Assembly: GCA_019114885.1 (NCBI GenBank) | Contig: DXEQ01000048.1 | Span: 1-8,143 of the forward strand | Source: Candidatus Anaerobutyricum stercoripullorum | Lineage (GTDB): Bacteria; Bacillota; Clostridia; Lachnospirales; Lachnospiraceae | Reading direction: 5' to 3' | DNA length: 8,143 bases | In this document: in pieces, positions 1 to 4,947 of the stretch | How the letters are laid out: each line of letters opens with the position of its first letter | How positions within the stretch are numbered: the stretch's first letter is position 1 | Notes under the pieces: generated by a model | Told to the model about the DNA's origin: nothing | The model's input: only the letters and a program-made list of their open reading frames with translations | Databases searched by the model: none | Translations under genes and position numbers: made by a program

Positions 1-20
1 ACCAACTGAGCTATCTGGGC
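1..20 (-). tRNA. tRNA gene, 5' portion only (runs off the window)
   Basis: Read on the minus strand from position 20, the sequence is GCCCAGATAGCTCAGTTGGT. This is a tRNA 5' half: a seven-base acceptor strand GCCCAGA, U8, A9, the D-stem GCUC, A14, and a D-loop with GUUGGU. The gene is cut by the window edge before the anticodon, so the isotype cannot be read; the acceptor strand would suit a tRNA-Phe, but that is a guess. The start is set by the U8-A9 and GCTC positions and by the promoter upstream at 48-76. Confidence 0.75.
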
Positions 21-47
21 ATCTGTTGCAAAACCCGCAACGATGTT

Positions 48-76
48 ATTCTACTATAGGAGACTGCTCTTGTCAA
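48..76 (-). promoter_or_regulatory. Sigma-A promoter of the tRNA gene
   Basis: On the minus strand, TTGACA (71-76) is followed by exactly 17 bases and then TAGAAT (48-53). This is a perfect -35 and a 5/6 match to the -10 at ideal spacing. Transcription should begin near position 41, about 20 bases before the mature tRNA 5' end, as usual for a tRNA precursor. The -35 box lies inside a 6-1-6 palindrome (67-79, CTCTTG/CAAGAG). The promoter sits just after the arsR stop codon, and no intrinsic terminator is visible between the two, so read-through from arsR is possible. Confidence 0.75.
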
Positions 77-104
77 GAGATAACACATCTAAATTACACC
101 TGAA

Positions 105-377
105 TTACAGATACTGCCGCAGCCAGTCCGACATCTCTTCATAGGCTTCCGGCCGCAGCGAATAATATGTCCACTTTCCGTTTTTTCGCGCCTGCACAAT
201 GCCGGCACTCAGCAGAATCCGCATATGATGAGAGAGGGTGGACTGTCCGAAATCCATCTGCGCCAGCAGTTCGCTGGCGTTGTACTCTCTCTCATGCAGC
301 AGTTCAAGAATCTTTAACCGGTTCTCATCGGACATCGCCTTAAAGATCCGGGCCTGGATGATATATTTCTTACTCAT
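105..377 (-). CDS. ArsR-family winged-helix repressor without sensor cysteines
   Basis: A 90-residue DNA-binding protein of the ArsR/SmtB type. Residues 14-30 (AMSDENRLKILELLHER) form the helix typical of the family. The recognition helix is about 45-61 (QSTLSHHMRILLSAGIV) and the wing about 63-74 (ARKNGKWTYYSL). The length is normal for the family. The metal-binding ELCVCDL motif of classical members is replaced by NASELLAQMDF, and the protein has no cysteine at all, so sensing by thiolate-bound metal or by a dithiol switch is unlikely. The start at 377 is chosen because GGAGG at 386-390 lies eight bases away; an ATG at 383 is too close to it. The gene begins 13 bases after the cysE stop, and its ribosome binding site abuts that stop, so the two are co-transcribed. 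Control of cysE is a reasonable inference; the ligand is unknown. Confidence 0.9.
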   Translation of the reverse strand: MSKKYIIQARIFKAMSDENRLKILELLHEREYNASELLAQMDFGQSTLSHHMRILLSAGIVQARKNGKWTYYSLRPEAYEEMSDWLRQYL

Positions 378-390
378 GGGCATATCCTCC

Positions 391-1353
391 TCAGATCTCC
401 CAGATTCCTTCTCTGTTCTCCGTGCTCTGCAGTTCCACCTTCACATCGGAATCCTTGATCTGCAGTTCCGGATTCTTCACGATCACCTTGGTAAACGGAG
501 GGACAGACTTGGTCACGAACGCGCCGCCGGACACGATGACGCCCTCGCCGATCACAGTCTCGCCGCCCAGGATGGAAGCGCCGGAATAGACCGTCACATG
601 ATTCTCGATGGTCGGATGCCTCTTCTTGCCGGCCAGCTTCTGTCCGCTTCTGGTGGACAGAGCTCCCAGAGTCACTCCCTGATAGAGCTTGACATAATCG
701 CCGATCTCTGTGGTTTCGCCGATCACCACGCCCGTACCATGGTCGATAAAGAAGTATTCTCCGATCTTCGCGCCGGAGTTGATATCGATTCCCGTCCGGC
801 TGTGGGCGTACTCCGTCATGATCCGGGGCAGGAACGGAACATCCTGCACATAAAACTCGTGGGCGATCCTGTATACAAATATGGCAAAAAGTCCCGGGTA
901 GGAGAACACCACTTCCTCCCGGCTCTTGGCAGCCGGATCCCCGTCAAATCCCGCCTGCACATCCTTCATCAGCATCTGCTGGATATCCGGCAGCCGGTGG
1001 AAAAACTGCGCGCAGATCTCCTCGGCACGGCCATCGATCTCTTCCCGGCTGCACCGGTCGTAATCTCTGTAATAAAGGGAAGCCGCCACTTCCTTTTTCA
1101 GGTTGGTGTACACATGGGTCAGGCAGTCTCCGATAAAATAATCCGGAGAGAGCAACGTGATATTCTCATCCCCGAAAAATCCCGGGAACATCACCCGGCG
1201 CAAATCTTTCAGAATACCGATGATATTGCCCCTGTCCGGCAGATGCCGGTTCCCCTTGGACACGATAAAATCCATGCTGTGGCAGTTGGCTGTCATTTTG
1301 GCGGACGCCTGTAAGATCAGCTCCCGCATTGATGTATTGATCTGTTCATTCAT
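391..1353 (-). CDS. cysE: Serine O-acetyltransferase (CysE/EpsC type)
   Basis: Catalyses acetyl-CoA + L-serine to O-acetylserine + CoA, the first step of cysteine biosynthesis in the cytosol (EC 2.3.1.30). The 320-residue protein has a helical N-terminal half and a left-handed beta-helix of hexapeptide repeats from about residue 188 to 290. The catalytic Asp-His pair of CysE is D204-H205 in FIDHGTGVVIGET, and the second conserved His follows Arg in KKRHPTIE (R245-H246). The chain is longer than E. coli CysE (273 residues) and has a charged tail ending in WEI. A C-terminal isoleucine is what CysE enzymes insert into the active site of cysteine synthase, so complex formation with CysK is plausible but unproven. 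The start is fixed by GGAG seven or so bases upstream (1361-1367). The leader is only about 22 bases, leaving no room for a T-box or riboswitch. arsR follows directly. Confidence 0.95.
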   Translation of the reverse strand: MNEQINTSMRELILQASAKMTANCHSMDFIVSKGNRHLPDRGNIIGILKDLRRVMFPGFFGDENITLLSPDYFIGDCLTHVYTNLKKEVAASLYYRDYDRCSREEIDGRAEEICAQFFHRLPDIQQMLMKDVQAGFDGDPAAKSREEVVFSYPGLFAIFVYRIAHEFYVQDVPFLPRIMTEYAHSRTGIDINSGAKIGEYFFIDHGTGVVIGETTEIGDYVKLYQGVTLGALSTRSGQKLAGKKRHPTIENHVTVYSGASILGGETVIGEGVIVSGGAFVTKSVPPFTKVIVKNPELQIKDSDVKVELQSTENREGIWEI

Positions 1354-1381
1354 AATATACTCTCCTCTGTCTGCTGGCTAA

Positions 1382-1390
1382 ATTATAACA
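1382..1390 (-). promoter_or_regulatory. Extended -10 promoter of the cysE-arsR operon
   Basis: The minus strand reads TGTTATAAT, which is a consensus TATAAT (1382-1387) with the TG of an extended -10 element. No good -35 hexamer is seen 16-18 bases upstream (about TGGTAT), which is common for extended -10 promoters. Predicted transcription start is near 1375, giving a short leader before the ATG at 1353. A 7-4-7 inverted repeat at 1420-1437 lies just upstream of the -35 region. Confidence 0.6.
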
Positions 1391-1419
1391 AACCGCCGCC
1401 AAAAATACCATCCTTTTTT

Positions 1420-1437
1420 CCCGGAAACCATTCCGGG
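1420..1437. repeat. Perfect inverted repeat CCCGGAA-4-TTCCGGG between the two operons
   Basis: A 7-base perfect inverted repeat with a 4-base centre (ACCA). It sits 56 bases past the end of the six-gene operon and about 45-62 bases upstream of the predicted cysE start. It could be the 3' hairpin of the upstream transcript, but on that strand it is followed by AAAAAA and not by a U tract, so it is not a standard intrinsic terminator. A second, wider inverted repeat (GGCACTG 1436-1442 with CAGTGCC 1479-1485) overlaps it. It may instead be an operator for cysE. Confidence 0.5.
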
Positions 1438-1492
1438 CACTGTTTCCGCCGCCGTTGCCCGTATCTTTTACGCAAATGCAGTGCCTTTTCCG

Positions 1493-1843
1493 TCAGAATC
1501 CGCCGCCGGAGACCTCCATCTTCTCCTCGTCGCTGGACGCCGTACCGCTGGCGCCGCACCAGTTGCAGACGACCTTGTCGGAACCATCGTAACAGCTCAC
1601 TTTACCGCAGCTGCCGCAGACAAAACATTTCTTCGCGCCGCAGTACGGGCAGCCCGGATACTCTTCGTCAGTGTAAAAATTCCCGGTAAAATTCACCTTG
1701 TCAAAGCCTTCTTTTTCCGCCATCTCCGCATTGAGCCTAAAGGCCCAGGTGCGGACCCAGTCGTTGTCTCTTTTCTCTATCCGAATTCCATACAGCTTAT
1801 CACTGGCACATTTGGCCAGAATCACACTCGCTTCCTTCTTCAT
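1493..1843 (-). CDS. Small cysteine-rich TerY-C-like zinc-binding protein
   Basis: A 116-residue protein with no signal peptide or membrane segment. The N-terminal 50 residues are beta-strand-like (ASVILAKCASDKLYGIRIEK, then DWVRTWAFRLN). The second half is a cluster of zinc-type cysteines: C65-x2-C68, C73-x2-C76-x2-C79, C84 and C93-x2-C96, giving CPYCGA, CGSCGK and CNWCGA knuckles that could bind two zinc ions. This pattern, together with the YGIRIEKRDNDWVRTWAF stretch, resembles the TerY-C metal-binding domain that is usually fused to the C-terminus of TerY vWA proteins. Here it stands alone, and neither vWA protein in the operon carries it. The acidic, glycine-rich tail (SSDEEKMEVSGGGF) looks disordered. 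GGAGG lies six bases before the ATG. It is the last gene of the operon, separated from the PP2C gene by 118 bases that contain a hairpin and a direct repeat. Family assignment is from memory of the motif pattern. Confidence 0.75.
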   Translation of the reverse strand: MKKEASVILAKCASDKLYGIRIEKRDNDWVRTWAFRLNAEMAEKEGFDKVNFTGNFYTDEEYPGCPYCGAKKCFVCGSCGKVSCYDGSDKVVCNWCGASGTASSDEEKMEVSGGGF

Positions 1844-1862
1844 GTCCTTCCTCCTTCTATCC

Positions 1863-1882
1863 GCCGCCTTTTAAGAGGCGGC
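1863..1882 (-). promoter_or_regulatory. GC-rich hairpin just upstream of the TerY-C-like gene
   Basis: GCCGCC (1863-1868) pairs with GGCGGC (1877-1882) around an eight-base centre, where one more A-U and one G-U pair can form. On the transcribed (minus) strand, the hairpin is followed by GGATAG and the AAGGAGG ribosome binding site of the 1843 gene, with no U tract. It is therefore not a typical terminator. It may stabilise or mark a processed 5' end for the last cistron. Confidence 0.5.
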
Positions 1883-1910
1883 ATTCCTGCCGCGTTCACC
1901 GGGCGCTTTC

Positions 1911-1987
1911 GTACATTTTCCCGCGTATCGCTAAAGAAATGTCACGCCCGTCTTTCCGGGTCTACTGTACATTTTCCGACGTATCGC
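1911..1987. repeat. 21-base near-perfect direct repeat at the 3' end of the PP2C gene
   Basis: Positions 1911-1931 and 1967-1987 both read GTACATTTTCC, then two differing bases, then CGTATCGC on the plus strand (CG against GA in the middle). The offset is 56 bases. The 1967-1987 copy encodes the last residues of the phosphatase (GDTSENVQ and stop); the other copy lies downstream of the stop. The arrangement fits a small tandem duplication of the gene's 3' end that has since diverged. Confidence 0.7.
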
Positions 1988-2786
1988 CCTCGCCCGCCGC
2001 ATGGACAAACGCAATGGAAATATCGTCGCCGCTACCTTCCCGGGTGCGCTTCTCAAAGTTCCGCCGCAGGCTTTTCTCCATCCGCTCCGCATCCCCGAAC
2101 ATCTGGGACAGCAGCCCGTGATAACGCAGAAAATCTTCCTCGCTGGCAAAGGACTTGAATAACCCATCCGTGGACACAAACAGCGCCCGCACCGGCTCTT
2201 CCGTATACCAGTGTTCAAAAAAATGTACCGCGTCCGTGTTGCACAGGGAAGACGTGTAGTTGGCGTGGGAATTCTTATCCTCCACAGGGATAAAAATATG
2301 TCCTGCTTCGTCCAGCACCACAAAACCGCCGTCGCCCAGCACCAGACCGAAGGAAAACCCGTCCGCGATCACCGCGGCCAGCACGGTACTGCCATAGATG
2401 ACCGCCGTGCGAAGTCTGCCGCCCGCTGCCGCCTGCTTCTCTTCTTCCTCCTTTGTCAGAGGATTCTCCAGATGGTATTCCTCCACGGCCTCCCGCCATT
2501 TCATGAGAATCTGTTTCTCCATCTGGCTTAAGATGAACTCCGGATGCGCCTTAAACTGCTCCCGGAAATCGCCGCGTCCCATATATTTCTTCAACAGTTC
2601 CACCGTGATCTTCACCGCGATCCGGGAACCGGCGTCACTGCGGAAATGCTTCGCGCTGCCGTGGCCGTCCGCCACCACCGCGATGGCAAACGAGTCTCCC
2701 ACATACACGCCGGAACTGTCCTGGCAAACGATTCCCTTCTTCACATGGCTGTCGCCGGTTATGGTCAAATGCATTCCCTGAAACAT
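1962..2786 (-). CDS. PP2C-family protein Ser/Thr phosphatase
   Basis: A 274-residue cytosolic PPM/PP2C phosphatase, predicted to reverse phosphorylation by the operon's kinase. The conserved motifs appear in order: G19-I-V-C-Q-D23, VVAD40GHGSAKH (the DGH metal-binding motif), YGSTVLAAV (132-139), LGDGGFVV (150-157, equivalent to GDS), VSTDGLF with D207, and GSGDDISI with D254-D255. All acidic metal ligands expected for a two-metal PP2C centre are present, so it should be active. A charged helix (TKEEEEKQ, 111-118) interrupts the core. The start at 2786 lies one base after the vWA-1 stop codon, and GAGGG inside the last vWA codons serves as its ribosome binding site. An ATG at 2774 is possible, but it also leaves the core intact. 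The reading frame stays open to 2912 inside vWA-1, but that extension overlaps a real gene and is not needed. PP2C beside vWA and kinase is the TerY-P triad arrangement. Confidence 0.92.
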   Translation of the reverse strand: MFQGMHLTITGDSHVKKGIVCQDSSGVYVGDSFAIAVVADGHGSAKHFRSDAGSRIAVKITVELLKKYMGRGDFREQFKAHPEFILSQMEKQILMKWREAVEEYHLENPLTKEEEEKQAAAGGRLRTAVIYGSTVLAAVIADGFSFGLVLGDGGFVVLDEAGHIFIPVEDKNSHANYTSSLCNTDAVHFFEHWYTEEPVRALFVSTDGLFKSFASEEDFLRYHGLLSQMFGDAERMEKSLRRNFEKRTREGSGDDISIAFVHAAGEGDTSENVQ

Positions 2787-2787
2787 C

Positions 2788-3594
2788 TTACCATCCCTCG
2801 TCAAACTCAATATCCAGATCGTCCAGATCCTCCAGGTCTTCCACGCCCAGTACGTCCTGCCGGATCTCCTGCACCGCTTCCACCATCTGCTCTTTTTTGG
2901 CTCCCGCCACATCCTCCAGCGCGCGCTCGCCGCCGGTTTCCGTGAGGGTCATGCTGGCACTGCCAATCTTGGAGGAAGTTACCGCAATCTCCCGCACCAG
3001 CTTCCGAAGCATGTTGGCGCCACAGGCCTGCAGGACCAGTTCCTCATCGTCGGTAAACTCATGAAGCACTTCCATATCCACATTGGAACCGATGGCCAGG
3101 GCAATCTTGAGGCCGTACTGGAACCAGCGGTTCTTTTTCAGCATCTCGAAGCCCTTTTTGTAATTATCTGTCGGATACCCGTCGGTGAGCAGGAAGATCA
3201 CCGGCGCGTAGGAAAGGGACGGCGAGCGCAGGAAGCCGTTTCTCGACAGCTTGGAGGCCAGCTCCTCACAGGCCTCGCCCAGGTCGGTCACGCCGTCAGC
3301 TTTCAGATTCTCCCAACGCTGATACTCTTCCACCAGCACCGGTTCCGGCGTCACCCACTCGCAGCCGGAGTAGAAAGACAGCACGGCCACCTTCACGTCC
3401 GTGCCCGCCTCTCCCACACCGATCAGCTCCGGCAGAATCTCGCCCATCACTTTATTCAACGAATCCAGCTTCGTTCCCTCCATACTGCTGGAGGTATCCA
3501 CCAGAAAAAAGATGACCATACTCTTTTTGGCCGGAGGCATTGTCTCCAGCGGGTCAATGGCATCTACACTCTGTTCTCTGTATCTGCTGCTCAT
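2788..3594 (-). CDS. von Willebrand factor A protein 1 (TerY-like)
   Basis: A 268-residue soluble vWA protein. The strand MVIFFLVDTSSSM carries the MIDAS DxSxS (D33, S35, S37). The MIDAS threonine is T103 in GVTDLGEA, and the aspartate is D138 in IFLLTDGYPTD, so a Mg2+ site should form. After the vWA domain (about 24-210) come a helix (KKEQMVEAVQEIRQ), an acidic linker (VEDLEDLDDLDIEF) and the terminal DEGW. No TerY-C zinc domain is attached. It is a close paralogue of the 6307-7218 protein, with long shared blocks such as LIGVGEAGTDVKVAV, EWVTPEPV and AVTSSKIGS, but it lacks that protein's roughly 35-residue N-terminal extension. GGAGG lies seven bases before the ATG. It begins 25 bases after the pseudokinase gene and all but touches the PP2C gene, so they are co-expressed. 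The likely role is a scaffold or phospho-target in the TerY-P signalling complex. Confidence 0.93.
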   Translation of the reverse strand: MSSRYREQSVDAIDPLETMPPAKKSMVIFFLVDTSSSMEGTKLDSLNKVMGEILPELIGVGEAGTDVKVAVLSFYSGCEWVTPEPVLVEEYQRWENLKADGVTDLGEACEELASKLSRNGFLRSPSLSYAPVIFLLTDGYPTDNYKKGFEMLKKNRWFQYGLKIALAIGSNVDMEVLHEFTDDEELVLQACGANMLRKLVREIAVTSSKIGSASMTLTETGGERALEDVAGAKKEQMVEAVQEIRQDVLGVEDLEDLDDLDIEFDEGW

Positions 3595-3619
3595 TTTTCA
3601 GCCTCCCATCTTTCTATCA

Positions 3620-4882
3620 TCACTGGTCTGTATCTGTCTGATCTAAACTGCCATGCCGGACATTTCCGTCCCCAGGTTCCGGCCGGAGACGCAGGCTCCA
3701 TTCTTCTCCGGTCTCAAAGCGGACCTGCATCCCGTTCCAGATCGGAATACCCTGTCCTTCCCTGATCTCCCGGAGCGTCCCGTCGGGGAACCGCCCTCTC
3801 CAGACGCCTCCACTCAGATTCTTGATGCCGTAAAGGCCCTTCTTCTGCCGGTTCTCCGCCACCCGGGCCGTCACCGTATCCTTATCAAAAGGATCTCTGC
3901 CGGTCTGACAGGCGTACAGCTTCACACCCTCCGCCAGCAGTATCCGGTCCATCCCGTCGGAAAGCACATAGTAAGTCTTTCCACAGACCGGGCAGACCAG
4001 CGTACCGTTTTCCCGCGGCAAAAGCCGGCTCGAAAAGCCCACAAATCCACAGCCGCAGACCTGATAGTCCATGAGCAGGCGGACCAGCGTCTGTTTCCAG
4101 TCCACCTCTGTGGGCCGCAGCTCGCAGAGCGTGCCGCCGTCCAGAAATGCCCTCTGAAACATTTTCCGGAGAATCTTTGGATACTCTTTCCAGTAATGTA
4201 TCAATTTATCCTGAATCCCCTTGACCGGGGTATTGTCATTCTCTCCCACATCCATGCAGAACCGCCCCTGCTCCGCCCGGAAACTCTCCTTCTCCAGCGG
4301 GGAGAGGAAACAGCGGTTCACCATCTTTTTCCCTTCGAAGGGAGAACCGGTGTGGAAAAAATATTCAAAAAGGAACACCGCCATAAAATACCGGTCCGTC
4401 TCCACCGTAAAAGGGAGCGCGGCGGCCTCTTCCTCCCCGGACTCCGGCAGACAGCCGTCACCGCCTGCCAAAACTCCCTCATAACGCTCCTTTATGACCT
4501 CCACCAGCTCCGGAGCCAGAAATTCATTGATCTCTGTCCGACCAGGAAATGTATCGCTCTCCCCGGCCTCTCTCGCAGGAAATGTACCTTCCTGCCCGGC
4601 AAGACGACAAAATATCGCACCATCTTGTCCGACGAAACGCATCTCTCCTGTCGCCAGAGAAAAACGAAAGCCCTCTGCGCTGCTGCTGCAGTACACCTTT
4701 CCCTCCCGGTGCAGTTTTTCAAAAAACTCCACGAAATGCAGCGCGCCGGTCACCAGCGCCCGCATGGAAGAGAAGATCACCGGTCTTTTCAGACGCCTTC
4801 CTGTCTCCGGGTCCGTCACCGTCCTGTTCTCCTCGCAGAGTTCGGAGAGGGAGGCCCAGATTATCTCTTTATGTTCATTCAT
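3620..4882 (-). CDS. Kinase-like protein lacking the N-lobe (pseudokinase) with zinc ribbon
   Basis: Paralogue of the 4948-6303 kinase, 420 residues from the ATG at 4882. It has no glycine loop and no ATP-binding lysine: the N-lobe is replaced by about 40 unrelated residues. The catalytic-loop region LHREGKVYCSSSAEGFRF aligns with LHLSGKSYQDLNDGGFFI of the kinase, so the catalytic Asp is Ser. The DFG region is VGQDG. The activation-segment end FLAPEL, the DRYFMAVFLFEYFF helix and VKGIQDKLIHYW are kept. A zinc ribbon (CGCG at about 276, CPVCG at about 297) follows, then the same C-terminal beta-rich module (about 336-400, NRQKKGLYGIKNLS to GIPIWNGMQVRF). ATP catalysis is therefore unlikely; an allosteric or scaffold role is inferred. 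A GTG at 4915 would add 11 residues. Both starts have weak ribosome binding sites (AGGCG at 4882, AGGA before 4915). A 15-codon frame from 4922 ends across the 4882 ATG, which might couple translation. Confidence 0.85.
   Translation of the reverse strand: MNEHKEIIWASLSELCEENRTVTDPETGRRLKRPVIFSSMRALVTGALHFVEFFEKLHREGKVYCSSSAEGFRFSLATGEMRFVGQDGAIFCRLAGQEGTFPAREAGESDTFPGRTEINEFLAPELVEVIKERYEGVLAGGDGCLPESGEEEAAALPFTVETDRYFMAVFLFEYFFHTGSPFEGKKMVNRCFLSPLEKESFRAEQGRFCMDVGENDNTPVKGIQDKLIHYWKEYPKILRKMFQRAFLDGGTLCELRPTEVDWKQTLVRLLMDYQVCGCGFVGFSSRLLPRENGTLVCPVCGKTYYVLSDGMDRILLAEGVKLYACQTGRDPFDKDTVTARVAENRQKKGLYGIKNLSGGVWRGRFPDGTLREIREGQGIPIWNGMQVRFETGEEWSLRLRPEPGDGNVRHGSLDQTDTDQ
4535..4600 (-). repeat. 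Tandem 33-base repeat inside the pseudokinase gene
   Basis: Two adjacent in-frame 33-base units (4568-4600 and 4535-4567) encode AGQEGTFPARE and AGESDTFPGRT. By eye, 21 of 33 bases match, including a 10-base ACATTTCCTG block and a leading GCCGGG. The unit sits between the DFG-equivalent and the APE motif and has no counterpart in the kinase paralogue. Confidence 0.65.
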
Positions 4883-4947
4883 CGTATCGCCTGTTTCTAC
4901 TCTTTCTATATTCACTGTCCATTGTTCCTGGCAGACGCCGCAATCAT

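Noticed and set aside
238..1314. Long open frame on the plus strand (358 codons)
   Set aside because: It lies antisense to cysE, whose catalytic motifs and ribosome binding site are clear. Its product has no recognisable domain.
1354..1381. T-box or cysteine riboswitch ahead of cysE
   Set aside because: The predicted leader is about 22 bases, too short for such a structure, and no T-box sequence is seen.
1414..1437. Intrinsic terminator for the six-gene operon at the CCCGGAA/TTCCGGG hairpin
   Set aside because: On the transcribed strand the hairpin is followed by A residues, not U; the T run is on the wrong side.
1962..2912. Longer start for the phosphatase gene, inside vWA-1
   Set aside because: The extension reads as out-of-frame vWA-1 sequence with no conserved residues, and a good start exists at 2786.
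4875..4922. 15-codon frame ahead of the pseudokinase start as a leader peptide gene
   Set aside because: The AGGA before it is only three bases from the ATG, and nothing else supports translation. It is noted in the pseudokinase entry only.
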